A program made the position numbers and the translations under genes. The notes beneath the pieces are model-generated. The model was given only the letters and a program-made list of their open reading frames with translations. It was not told the origin of the DNA and did no database searches. A DNA stretch of 64,000 nt from an uncultured Poribacteria bacterium (GTDB taxonomy: Bacteria > Poribacteria > WGA-4E > PCPOR2b), in assembly GCA_958296125.1 (NCBI GenBank), contig OY282444.1, positions 4,373,623 to 4,437,622 on the forward strand. The letters run 5' to 3'. This document shows, piece by piece, positions 9,880-19,343 of the stretch. Each line of letters opens with the position of its first letter. The first letter of the stretch is position 1.

Positions 9880-10701
9880 ATGGCAAAGACAATTATCTCG
9901 GTAGCGGTGGTGGGGTCGGGACCCACCAAGGAAATGAACCCTGCCCTACCGTATACACCCAAGGATATTGCACAAGCCGCGATTGAGTGCAGTCGAGCTG
10001 GTGCCGCGATTACACACATCCATGTGCGCGACCCGGAAACGGGGATCGTATGTTCAAGGCTTGAGCTCTTCGCAGAGGTTGTGGATCGGATTCGCCAAGC
10101 ATGCGATATCCTGATCAATCTCACAACGAGCGGGGGGAATATACCCGGAAAAAACATCATTGAGGAACGCCTTGAGCCTGTTACGCTAAAACCTGAAATC
10201 TGTTCCCTTGATGTCGGCTCCATGAACTTTGGGGATCGCATGTTTCTCAACCCTCCGGAGTGGGGGCGAGCTGCAGCCGAACGGATGCGTGAGCAGGGGG
10301 TCAAGCCTGAAATCGAAGTCTTCGACGCGGGTCACATGCGGCAGGCGATACACTTAATTGGCGAGGGACTGTTTGATGAGCCCCCGTTTGTCCAGTTGTG
10401 TATGGGAGCCGGTTGGGGTATCGAAGCGACACCGGATAATTTACTGTTCATGAAGAACTTATTGCCGCCCGGTATCCCTTGGTCTGTTATGGGTGTTGGC
10501 CGAACGCAGTTGCCGATGATTACGATGGGCATCATTCTAGGGGGTCATATTCGCGTCGGTTTTGAAGACAATATCTATCTCCGCAGGGGGGTTCTGCTGG
10601 AAAGCAACGCCCAGATGGTTGAGGTTGCGGTGAATTTGGTTGAGCAGCTACAAGGCGAGGTTGCTACCCCTAGCGACGCACGTCAAATCCTTGGGATATG
10701 A
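9880..10701 (+). CDS. BKACE (DUF849) beta-keto acid cleavage enzyme
   Basis: 273 residues from the ATG at 9880 (GGAGG eight bases upstream; a TTG at 9865 is also in frame). The Zn-binding strand [14 protein letters not shown] and the later [14 protein letters not shown] are hallmark blocks of 3-keto-5-aminohexanoate cleavage enzyme relatives. These condense a beta-keto acid with acetyl-CoA to give a CoA ester and acetoacetate. Substrate specificity is not readable. Probably in one operon with the upstream isomerase. Confidence 0.87.
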   Translation: MAKTIISVAVVGSGPTKEMNPALPYTPKDIAQAAIECSRAGAAITHIHVRDPETGIVCSRLELFAEVVDRIRQACDILINLTTSGGNIPGKNIIEERLEPVTLKPEICSLDVGSMNFGDRMFLNPPEWGRAAAERMREQGVKPEIEVFDAGHMRQAIHLIGEGLFDEPPFVQLCMGAGWGIEATPDNLLFMKNLLPPGIPWSVMGVGRTQLPMITMGIILGGHIRVGFEDNIYLRRGVLLESNAQMVEVAVNLVEQLQGEVATPSDARQILGI

Positions 10702-10820
10702 ACCCAAACGTGAAACGTTAAGAAATAAAAACTTGCATTTCATTTTTCAGATGGTGTTAGTTTGGTGCATCGGTTCACGCGCGGAAACGAATCATCGCTT
10801 TGCGGAAATGAATCAACGGT

Positions 10821-10922
10821 TATCTGAACGGTGTCGAGGGGCTGCGGGTGGCAGACGCTTCGATTATGCCCGACTGCATCCGCGCCAATACCAACGTGAC
10901 TACGGCGCACGGCAGAAATTAA
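10821..10922 (+). pseudogene. Relic of a GMC oxidoreductase C-terminus
   Basis: Frame 10821-10922 reads LNGVEGLRVADASIMPDCI then RANTNVTT before a stop. This closely matches the GMC-family C-terminal block (LRVVDASIMP...NTNAPT) that carries the catalytic region of choline/glucose dehydrogenases. A stop codon lies immediately upstream (10809-10811) and no start or FAD domain is present. So it is a roughly 100-bp leftover of a lost gene, between BKACE and the MFS gene. Confidence 0.6.
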
Positions 10923-10945
10923 AAAAGCTCCGATAAGATTGGGAT

Positions 10946-12184
10946 TCAAAGCAACATCGCGTCTTTGCGTTTTTTCCCGCTGACCCGCTCACCCGTTAAG
11001 GTTTCCGGCACCAACCCAAGAAAAATCGCTACCGCCATATACCCGACTCCTGCTAAAACCACAGCGGAAAGCCCCAATCCCGATACATCTGCAATCTCAC
11101 CGACAATCCAAGGCCCCGTTGCGTGACCGACATCACCGATGAGCCGCCAGACCGAAAGAAATTCTCCTGTCCCCTCCCGTGGGGCAAGGTCAGCCCCCGT
11201 CGTCATCATTGTGCCGGAACCGAGTCCGTTACCAAGCCCCATCACAATGCCTGCAATCAATAGGGTCACGTAGCTGCTTGTCAGGGGCACCATCGCCATG
11301 CCCGTTGCGAAAATGAAGAAGCAGGGAACGATAGCGTATCTCCTGCCAAACCGATCCATAATAAATCCTGCCACCGGAAACATCACCATATCGATAAATG
11401 AGGAGAGACTGAAAATCACTCCCACCGTCTGACGGTCTAGCCCGATGACATCGCGTCCATAAAGAATAATGATAATCCGTCTGCCCGCTCGGAGGGTTTG
11501 GACGCAAATCTGCCCCAATCCAGCCGTGAGTAGTGCGCGAGCGTGTGCCTTCAGGATATCAACGAACTGTTTTAGGTGCAATCGATGGGAGCCTATGACT
11601 GAAGTCCGTTTGGGTTCGTGGATGAAGAAAAGGCAGAACAGGAAATTGATCCCCATAATCGCGGTGCAGGCAAAGAATGGAGCACTCAAACCGTAGTGCT
11701 TACCGATGAAGCCGCCGATGGCAGGTCCTAAAAAGGTGCCAATTCGGCTGACTCCTCCAAATAGGGCAAGCGATCTGCCGCGTTCAGGAATTGGGACAGC
11801 ATCCGTCAAATAAGTATATCGCGCAATGGTCCACAAGGCGCTGCCGACCCCCGCGATCAGTTGGTAGATGATCAGTTCAAAGACAGTGTGGGCGAGTCCA
11901 ACGCCGAGAGTGGATAATCCCATCACGGTAGCTCCGATTAACATTGACGACTTGCGGCCGGTCCGTTCAATCAAGATGCCGGCCGGCACATCTGCAATCA
12001 GGACACCGACCCCCTGCATACCAAGGACTAATCCCATCAGACTATAAGAGGGATTAAAAGATTTTGCGTATTCAGGGAAGATGGGGATGAGGATGCCGCC
12101 GCCGACGGAAAGCAGACAGGCAGGGAAATAGATCGGCAGGATGAGCGATCGCCGCGTAAACGGTTGCTCTGGTAAGTTCTGCAT
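10946..12184 (-). CDS. Major facilitator superfamily transporter
   Basis: About 412 residues from the ATG at 12184, 14 bases after the upstream stop; the frame is open further but overlaps that gene. Twelve hydrophobic segments. The loop motif between TM2 and TM3 reads GILIERTGRKSSML and its counterpart in the second half FIMDRFGRRYAIV, both MFS signatures. GDVGHATGPWIVGEIAD resembles drug/metabolite efflux members. The substrate is unknown. Co-directional with, and directly after, the MetE-like gene. Confidence 0.85.
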   Translation of the reverse strand: MQNLPEQPFTRRSLILPIYFPACLLSVGGGILIPIFPEYAKSFNPSYSLMGLVLGMQGVGVLIADVPAGILIERTGRKSSMLIGATVMGLSTLGVGLAHTVFELIIYQLIAGVGSALWTIARYTYLTDAVPIPERGRSLALFGGVSRIGTFLGPAIGGFIGKHYGLSAPFFACTAIMGINFLFCLFFIHEPKRTSVIGSHRLHLKQFVDILKAHARALLTAGLGQICVQTLRAGRRIIIILYGRDVIGLDRQTVGVIFSLSSFIDMVMFPVAGFIMDRFGRRYAIVPCFFIFATGMAMVPLTSSYVTLLIAGIVMGLGNGLGSGTMMTTGADLAPREGTGEFLSVWRLIGDVGHATGPWIVGEIADVSGLGLSAVVLAGVGYMAVAIFLGLVPETLTGERVSGKKRKDAMLL

Positions 12185-12197
12185 AATCGAGTTTTCG

Positions 12198-13265
12198 CTA
12201 TCCGTACCTTTCTCGAAGAATCTCTGCTGCTTTCGCTTCGTTTTTGAGTTTCTGGTATGCTTCGTCAATCGGAATTTCTGCGGCACTACCGGGCGCAAAT
12301 CCGCAGTCTGGATTCAGGGTGATGCGGTCAGGGGGTAGGTGACGAAGTGCGTTTTCAACCCGTGCAACAATCTCTTCGGGTGTGTCGATATGTTCACCCC
12401 GACAATCGACGCAGCCAAGACCAACGGTCTTATCTACAGGAATCTCCTTCAGCACCGCAAGGTCGCCGGCGACCGGAATCGTGAACTCCATCAGGTACTG
12501 ATCGACTTTGAGCCGTTGCAGGTGGGGTAGAATCGGCTCATATCCCCCTTCGCCAATCCAACCGTCACGCCCTTTGTTGCGTCGGCAGAGGTGGATGGCA
12601 ATCTGAATCCCATCAACACCGTCGATAATCTGATTGAGCAGATCGACACACAAATCTATCTCACGTTCAGGATTTTCGTAACTCGTCCTGACAGATTCAT
12701 CGACAAAGAGACACAGATGTGGGTCATCAAACTGAGCGACAGCTGCCCCTGCATCCCTAACGGCAATGAGCTCAGCCCGTAAAATATCGACGAGATCATA
12801 CATGAACGCCTCGCGTGTTGGATAAGCGTCCCGCGATTTTTCCGGATCCCACATCCGCTGTCCCAATAGATATGGGGACGGTAGGCACACCTTTGTGAGT
12901 CGATTGGTGTGCTGCTTCAGAAATGCCGCCTCCGCCGCGATAACCCCCGGTTGTTTGAGGCGTATCTTATCAACAGCGGTTGTCCAGTGTATACCTTCGT
13001 GCAGACTTAGCTCGAATCCGCTTGCGATGTCCGCAATTACGCCGATGTAGGAACGCCGCCGCCACTCGCCATCGGAGATGATGTCGATCCCAGCGGCTTC
13101 CTGCACCGCAATGATGTATCGCACCGCGGCATCCATCTCTTTTTGCGTCTCGGCTTCAGAGCGTTGAGATTCGTTTTCTAGTGCAAGTAAATCGCGGACA
13201 AAATCGGACCGTGGCATACTACCCACCACAGTGGTTGGAAATAGAGGAAGTTGTTGATTTGACAT
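12198..13265 (-). CDS. Cobalamin-independent methionine-synthase-like (MetE C-terminal domain) protein
   Basis: 355 residues, only the catalytic barrel of MetE. N-terminal TTVVGSMPRSD and ISDGEWRR are typical. Zinc ligands appear as HxC in IAIHLCRRNKG, Glu in EFTIP and Cys in LNPDCGFAPGS. Such single-domain proteins transfer methyl groups between thiols or act in other C1 chemistry; the substrate is unproven. Placed directly upstream of an MFS gene on the same strand. Confidence 0.85.
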   Translation of the reverse strand: MSNQQLPLFPTTVVGSMPRSDFVRDLLALENESQRSEAETQKEMDAAVRYIIAVQEAAGIDIISDGEWRRRSYIGVIADIASGFELSLHEGIHWTTAVDKIRLKQPGVIAAEAAFLKQHTNRLTKVCLPSPYLLGQRMWDPEKSRDAYPTREAFMYDLVDILRAELIAVRDAGAAVAQFDDPHLCLFVDESVRTSYENPEREIDLCVDLLNQIIDGVDGIQIAIHLCRRNKGRDGWIGEGGYEPILPHLQRLKVDQYLMEFTIPVAGDLAVLKEIPVDKTVGLGCVDCRGEHIDTPEEIVARVENALRHLPPDRITLNPDCGFAPGSAAEIPIDEAYQKLKNEAKAAEILRERYG

Positions 13266-13468
13266 AGAAAGTTGGACCTACTACAGAGACGGAGAGCGGA
13301 TGGAGGGAAGATTGGAAGCATGGAAAATTGAGAGCGCGCGTATGTGAGTCAACGAGGGGCACGCGCTTTTTCTCGCTTCCACCCTTTTCTCTGTGTCTCT
13401 GCGGTGAAATAGAATGAGTCTAACATGTCCCGATCAAGGACGGGATTCTCGGAACGGAACTTGCGCTG

Positions 13469-14121
13469 TCATGAGAGTGCCCTCACATAACCGGCGTAGG
13501 TGACATCATCAAAGAGGACGAAGCGCACCTCTTCAATCCCATCATGTCCTTCTAGAAATTCTTTCACCGCATTGAGGGCGATGGGGGCTGCTTTGCCAAT
13601 CGGGTAACCGTAGACACCTGTACTAATTGATGGGAAGGCAATTGTCTTGATACCGTGCTCCAGTGCGAGGCTTAAACTCTCCCGATAACAGCTAGCGAGG
13701 AGGTTGGGTTCACCGGCGTTCCCGCCCCGCCAGATCGGTCCCACCGTGTGGATGACATGCTTCGCGGGGAGATTGCCCCCCGTTGTGATGATCACTGCAC
13801 TCCCCGTCGGACAACCGCCCTGCTCGGCACGAATTTCGTTACATTCCGCCATAATCGCCGGGCCCCCGGCGCGGTGAATTGCGCCGTCAACACCACCCCC
13901 CCCCTAAGTTGTGCATTTGCAGCGTTGACAATTGCATCAACCTGTTCTTTCGTAATATCTCCTTGCACAAGGGTGAGGGATGCCCCGATAAGATCGGGTC
14001 CGTTCCGCACCGTTCCGTGTGCAGGCCTGTGTCCGTTCCGCCTGGTCTCGGCACGGACAGACCAGGCCCGCTTGCGGGGAGACCAGGTATTCAAAACAAC
14101 TTGGCTAATTTTGGTTTGCAT
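13469..14121 (-). pseudogene. Macro-domain protein split by a homopolymer frameshift
   Basis: Starting at the ATG 14121 (GGAGG five bases upstream), the frame gives LTLVQGDITKEQVDAIVNAAN, the macro-domain start. It then breaks at a nine-G tract (complement of 13896-13904). One extra G would give [16 protein letters not shown], the exact ADP-ribose-binding loop. The remainder continues from [13 protein letters not shown] through [14 protein letters not shown] to the stop at 13469. Macro domains bind or hydrolyse ADP-ribose adducts. The N-terminus also carries a roughly 110-bp dispersed repeat read in frame (13984-14097). Confidence 0.75.
13984..14097. repeat. GC-rich dispersed repeat inserted in the macro gene
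   Basis: Contains GGTCTCGGCACGGACAGACC, CCGTTCCG words and a GCTTGCGGGG block shared with copies at 19076, 48205, 57040 and 59541. It ends in ATTCAAAACAA like the copy ending at 19127. It lies between codons for QVVLN and GASLTLVQ, an interruption absent from ordinary macro domains. Confidence 0.55.
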
Positions 14122-14261
14122 AGATACCTCCATACGTGAAACGTGAAGTCTGAAACGTGAACACCAGAAAACGGGCCAATGAACTAATGAACCAATTTGC
14201 ACCAAAAGTTATCGAAAAATTCCTTTAAACTCACTATGCAACGTTTCCGGATAGGGGCGGG

Positions 14262-16447
14262 TCACGCCGTCCCTACGGGCCTCATAAGGATGTTTCCTTC
14301 ACTATCCAAGTATCCGCGATAGTCAGGCGGAACGACGATGGTTGAATCATATTCGTCAATCAGCAAGGGGCCGGTTGTGCCTTCCGCTCCCAGATTGTGC
14401 GCGAAATGACGGGGGTATCAATTGTCCCCCATGATGCGCCGAAATACGCCTCTCGACTCAAGGCACGCGCGCCGAGGCGTTCCGCCGATTGCTTTGAATC
14501 CTGATGCAATCGGGAATTGAGGGCACCTGGTTGCCCGCGTATGCCTGTGTCGTTCCGAGCATTCCAACAGGTCGGAACCTGCCCAATCAATCGGACCGCC
14601 ACAACTTCGACCGGGTTATCCGGATCAGATCGGTGTCCATAGAGCCGTTCATGTTCTATCTCGAAGCTTGTGTAAAGTGTCTGCACTGTCGTTTCCGCGA
14701 AGGTCTCATCTGCCACTGCAATCCGTATCTCCGAGGCTTGTCCCTTAAAACGGATGTCAACGCTACAACTCAGTGTCACTTGGTCGGCGGAGTAGCCTTC
14801 AGTCTCGAATTGAGCGAGCATATTGCGCTGCATCTCCACTTTAATCTGTTCCAAAGCCCTTGCAGTGAGCGTTTCGCCGGAGAGCAGACAACTGCGGACA
14901 TCGTGATGCTCGACACCGGAAAAGAGTAGGCCCAAGGTGCTGAATAGACCGGGCAGCGGCGGCACGATAACCTGACGGATCAAAAGTTCCTTCGCTAACC
15001 CCGCTGCGTGAATCGGACCAGAGCCGCCAAAAGCCATCAGAACAAACTCCCGCGGATCACGTCCTCGCTCGGTGGAAACAGCGCGTAGGGCCCGCATGGT
15101 GCGGGCATTGGCAATCCGATGAATCCCCTCTGCCGCTTGAAGCAAATCCATTCCCAGAGGCGCAGCGATCCGGTCATCTATCGCTCGCCGTGCCGCTTCA
15201 ATATCAATCCTCACCTCTCCATCAGCCAACTCACCGGGCCGAATATAGCCCAACACGACATTGGCATCGGTAACGGTTGGTTCGGTCCCTCCACGCTGAT
15301 AGCAAGCCGGACCCGGGACAGCACCTGCACTGCGGGGCCCGACGCGCAAACCGCCTACGCCATCCAAATACGCGATGCTGCCGCCGCCGGATCCGACTTC
15401 AGCGATGTCGATACTTGGGGCGCGAATGAGCTCACCTCCTCCGCCGACCAGTCGATTCCCCGCCGAAATCGAAGCACCCACTTCGTATTCTGGACTGTAA
15501 GCCACAGCCCCCTCTTCGATCATGGAGGCTTTAGCGGTGGTGCCTCCCATGTCGAGGGTTATTAGGTTGCCCGTCCCTAGCCGTTGTGCCGTAAATCCTG
15601 CTGCTAGCACGCCGGCAGCGGGCCCTGATTCCAAGACAAAGACAGGCAGGCGTGCGGCATCTGCTTCTGGTGTCAACCCGCCCGCTGATTGCATCATCAA
15701 CAACGGTGCTTCAATCCCCATCGCCTGCAATCCGCTACGCATGGCGTTCAAGTAACGCTCCATAACGGGACGGACGTAGGCGTTGACGACAGTGGTGGCG
15801 GTGCGTTCATACTCTTTACGTTCGGGGAGGACTTCAGATGAGAGGGAGACCGGCACTTCTGGCAGCTGTGCTCTCAGGAAATCGCCGACGACGTTTTCGT
15901 GCTGAGGGAATGCGTAGGCGTGGAGGGTGCAGACCGCTACCGATTCAACCGATTCTTTCTCCAACTCTTCCTTGAGATGCCATAGCTCGGACTCCGATAG
16001 TGGGGTCAGAACTTCGCCGGACGCAGAAATCCGTTCCGTGAGTTCAAAGCGCAAGTAGCGTTCGACAAGTGCCTGCGGCTTTTCAAAGAACAAATCATAC
16101 ATTTGGGGTGCACGAATGCGCCTCAGTTCGAGCACATCTCGGAAACCTTTGGTCGTGATCAGTGCGGTTTTCGCGCCACGTCTCTCTAAAACGGCATTGG
16201 TTGCCACCGTGGTGCCGTGTGCGACTTCGCTGACAGTTGTCCCTGACCCCGACCCTCTTCGCAGGGGGGGTGCGTCGGTCGTGCGGAGTAGATGCTCAAT
16301 TGCGTTCAGCACTGCCCTTTCAAAGTCGGGCGGTGTGGAAGGGACTTTATGAGCCCAGATGTTTCCACTAGCGTCAATTAGGACGACATCGGTGAAGGTG
16401 CCACCGACATCTGCACCGATTCGCATTGTGTTTTGATTGGTCGTCAT
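14262..16447 (-). pseudogene. N-methylhydantoinase A / oxoprolinase-like subunit with a C-terminal frameshift
   Basis: The uninterrupted frame runs 16447-14360 (695 aa): MRIGADVGGTFTDVVLID (ATP-binding N-terminus), NLITLDMGGTTAKA and FGGSGPIHA are HyuA signatures. The frame ends prematurely. One frame over, the sequence continues LGAEGTTGPLLIDEYDSTI then VVPP and stops at 14262, the expected HyuA C-terminus. A single missing base near 14394 explains this. HyuA acts in ATP-dependent ring opening of hydantoins or 5-oxoproline, normally with HyuB, which is absent. Its ATG overlaps the CocE stop (TAATG). Confidence 0.8.
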
Positions 16448-18114
16448 TATCCTGGGATTACCGGTAATGTGATGTGAGAAGGATGTTGGGCGTTGTGATA
16501 GATTGTCTGGTGCGCGGTCTGCATTTCGGCATCCACCCCCGGTGTGTGACCGGTGTTCTGGTTCCGGTCAAAGCGCGGGAAGTTACTGCTAGAGACCTCA
16601 ACGCGAATTTGGTGCCCCGCCTTGAAGAGGTTACTTGTTTCCCAAAGCACAATCTTGTAGGCGTAGATAGCATTGGGTTCGATCAATGTTGGTTCTTCGT
16701 AAGACTCACGGAATCGTGCCCGCACAATACCTTCGCAGATATTAATCGCTTTCCCTCCCGGGTGGACATCAACGAGTGTCGCGGTGAAGTCAGTATCGGG
16801 GGCACTGGAGGCGGCGTGGAGCATCAACTCAATCTGTCCTGTGACCTCTAAATCCTCGGTGAGCGGGGGCGTGGAGTAGACCAAAACATCGTCTCGGCGT
16901 TCCACAGAGCGCCGATCCTGTGGCCCCGTGTTATCAATAAACATGCTCTGACCGCCCACGGTCGGGACCGGATTTTCAGGGTCGTAGGTGAAAGAATCTG
17001 TTGGTTCAGCCTGTGGCGGTTGATCGGTCAGTTCACCATCGCCGTGGAGGGAGTTGGCGCGTCCCCCGCTGTGAAGGTAAAACTTAGTATATCGAGTCCG
17101 CGCTAGGGGCCACTCATGCTCGTCACGCCAAACATTCTCTCCCATCACGAAAATTCGGATGGGAGGTTCGGCATCTATGCCGGTATTAATCCCTTTGAGC
17201 CGTTGATCATACCAACGCAGGTGAGCCCCCGGGATATCCACCACAGCGTTTGGTCCAAAATCGATATCACCAAACGGTTCAGCACTGCCAATTCCGGAGT
17301 GCGTCCACGGACCCACCAACAGTTTGGTCTGCCCTCTCACTTCCGGCATCCGGGCTTGTGTCGTCCAACCGGTGAAACACTTGAAGCCTTCGTGAACGAG
17401 GTTATCATACCATCCAGTGATAAAGTATGCAGGGGTTTCGACTTCAGCATACCTGTATTTCATGCTGTAAGATTTCCAGAAATCGTCAAAGGTGTTGTGT
17501 CGAATCACCTCTTTATAGAACGGACGATCGCCGATGCTGTCGAGGGCGGAAATCAATGGCAATCTCCGATAGACCTCCTCCCAATCGATTAGGTCTCTCG
17601 GCGCGTTCTGGTTTGTGCGGTCGCCAAGCCAGATGAAATTCATGGCGTTCTGGAGCTGCAGGACCCCGTTATACCGCATGTGCCCATAATTGTCCTCTTG
17701 GTTGGCGATCGGGACGAGCGCCTTGACGTATGGGCTCCGAAGAGCTGCCGGCAAAATCTGCGTAAATCCGGGATAAGAAATACCGAAGGTCCCAATATTT
17801 CCGTCGCACCAAGGTTGGGCACCCAACCACTGTTGCGTGTCGTAGCCGTCGTTGGTTTCGTCGATATAGGGGTGCCACACCCCCTCCGAATCGTAGCGTC
17901 CACGAGAGTCCTGCATCACCACTGCGTAACCGCTTTGTGTGAAACGCACCGCCCAATCCACATAGCGCGGGTGTTGGGTGCTGTAGGGGGATCGGATGAG
18001 CAGCACCGGGAACTGATCGCCCGTTGTGGGACGGTATAAGGCACCGTAGAGCCGGGTGCCATCGCGCATGGGGATTTTGAGGTCTAACTGGATGCGGATG
18101 TCGTGGTTTGGCAT
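16447..18114 (-). CDS. CocE/NonD family hydrolase (X-Pro dipeptidyl-peptidase S15 type)
   Basis: 555 residues, normal for CocE/glutaryl-7-ACA acylase relatives. The nucleophile Ser113 lies in FGISYPGF, with an N-terminal strand RDGTRLYGALYRP, a cap domain in the middle and a C-terminal jelly roll ending QHPSHITLPVIP. It hydrolyses ester or amide bonds of small molecules; the substrate is unknown. No signal peptide. The stop overlaps the HyuA start by one base, so translational coupling is likely. Confidence 0.88.
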   Translation of the reverse strand: MPNHDIRIQLDLKIPMRDGTRLYGALYRPTTGDQFPVLLIRSPYSTQHPRYVDWAVRFTQSGYAVVMQDSRGRYDSEGVWHPYIDETNDGYDTQQWLGAQPWCDGNIGTFGISYPGFTQILPAALRSPYVKALVPIANQEDNYGHMRYNGVLQLQNAMNFIWLGDRTNQNAPRDLIDWEEVYRRLPLISALDSIGDRPFYKEVIRHNTFDDFWKSYSMKYRYAEVETPAYFITGWYDNLVHEGFKCFTGWTTQARMPEVRGQTKLLVGPWTHSGIGSAEPFGDIDFGPNAVVDIPGAHLRWYDQRLKGINTGIDAEPPIRIFVMGENVWRDEHEWPLARTRYTKFYLHSGGRANSLHGDGELTDQPPQAEPTDSFTYDPENPVPTVGGQSMFIDNTGPQDRRSVERRDDVLVYSTPPLTEDLEVTGQIELMLHAASSAPDTDFTATLVDVHPGGKAINICEGIVRARFRESYEEPTLIEPNAIYAYKIVLWETSNLFKAGHQIRVEVSSSNFPRFDRNQNTGHTPGVDAEMQTAHQTIYHNAQHPSHITLPVIPG

Positions 18115-18131
18115 AAAAGACGGTTAATCCT

Positions 18132-18896
18132 TTAATCTGGTAAATCCTGATACGGTTTCGCGAGTCGTTCGACAAATGCCCCATGAGCGGCGGTTTGTAG
18201 TCCTGTCTGTAATTCCGATGAGACCTGCGTCCAATCTCCTGCTAGCAGGGCTGTCACTGCTAGGCACAAACCGGGAAAGACTCGACTCTCAATAACTCCC
18301 TCCGCATCGGGGATGAGTGCCACATATTCCCCATTGATAAGCTGCCTTGAATCCCGATGGAATCGGGCCTGAAACCAGTCGAGACGTTTCTCCTGCGTCT
18401 GCCACACGATGTATTCTTGCACACCACACCGCTGGTAAATCTCAAACTTGTCCTGCAAATCGTAGTCTGCACTGGTGCCGGCAATTTCGACGATTAATTC
18501 CGGTGGGCCCTCTACATACCCTTTGTCAATAATTCGGGAACGTCCTCCCTGTGCAGGCTCCAGCCGTAGCAGCGCATCGGGTTGGAGATCGTTGTTGGCA
18601 TCGAGATAGACCGTGCTGTTATCTGCCAAATCGACCCCAGGGGTTGCTATCCAATAAGCTCCTAACCATGCCATAATTTGAGCGTGGGGCCTGCCATGAA
18701 GATCTATTCGCACAGGTGATGGCATGTGCACAACTCCTTCAATTCGTTCTGCTTTTTTTAGATGGGGCATTGCCTCATAGCACCGCTCAAATTCGTCCCG
18801 CGTGAGCCGGTCCCCATGTTTCAATGGCGGAATATCCTTGATGAGCCCTGTCGGTTGTGCACGAACTTTCTGCTCTGCCGTTCTTTCGACACTCAT
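18132..18896 (-). CDS. Uma2-family (DUF820) putative endonuclease
   Basis: About 254 residues from the ATG at 18896 (AGGAAGG upstream). The restriction-endonuclease-like core shows RIDLHGRPHAQIMAWLG, then VYLDANNDLQPDALL, PPELIVEIAG and the Lys-Leu-containing DKFEIYQRCGVQEYIVW. This matches the PD-(D/E)XK arrangement of Uma2 proteins. The role of this family is unclear; many are linked with mobile elements. It sits 17 bases upstream of cocE on the same strand. Confidence 0.85.
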   Translation of the reverse strand: MSVERTAEQKVRAQPTGLIKDIPPLKHGDRLTRDEFERCYEAMPHLKKAERIEGVVHMPSPVRIDLHGRPHAQIMAWLGAYWIATPGVDLADNSTVYLDANNDLQPDALLRLEPAQGGRSRIIDKGYVEGPPELIVEIAGTSADYDLQDKFEIYQRCGVQEYIVWQTQEKRLDWFQARFHRDSRQLINGEYVALIPDAEGVIESRVFPGLCLAVTALLAGDWTQVSSELQTGLQTAAHGAFVERLAKPYQDLPD

Positions 18897-18920
18897 GATG
18901 AGCCTTCCTCCCCTCATCAA

Positions 18921-19161
18921 AGATTGGGGGATTGGAAGAATGGGGGGGCTCCCACTCTTCTAGTCCTTTTCGGCCTCCCCCTGCTTGCGGGGGGATACAG
19001 GGGGGTGCCGCGGGCTCCCACTCTTCCAATCCTTTTCGTCCCCTAAGTCCCCACTTGATAAATTTCCCCACCTTGACCCCGTGCCGAGGGCCCCGCGAAC
19101 GGGGCAGGAAGGCCAGGGATTCAAAACAATATGCCTACTACAATTATAGCATACTTCCCCT
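18921..19161. repeat. Gene-free region with inverted and dispersed repeats
   Basis: No gene is visible. An inverted pair around GGGCTCCCACTCTTCTAGTCC and GGGCTCCCACTCTTCCAATCC flanks a CCCCCTGCTTGCGGGGGG hairpin. A copy of the GC-rich dispersed repeat (about 19076-19127) follows, ending in ATTCAAAACAA. Confidence 0.55.
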
Positions 19162-19299
19162 ATAGAACGGTAGGGTCATTTAACGGGCTACCTGCCAAAA
19201 CCGCTTGTCCCGCGACTTGCTCGACTCCTGCACCAATGCACCGAGTGCCCGGATTCAGAGAGCCTTCCTACAGGAGAACTGAATGACCCTAATAGAACG
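19162..19299. mobile_element. MITE-like element with 8-bp target duplication
   Basis: A segment of about 122 bases begins GTAGGGTCATTTAA and ends GAATGACCCTA, giving terminal inverted repeats TAGGGTCATT. It is flanked on both sides by the direct repeat ATAGAACG (19162-19169 and 19292-19299). It has no coding capacity. Related ends occur near 40311, 57225 and 60555. Non-autonomous; no matching transposase in the window. Confidence 0.65.
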
Positions 19300-19343
19300 A
19301 CCAAAAAAGTGTTGAACAGATGCGGTAGCGATTAATGTGAATA

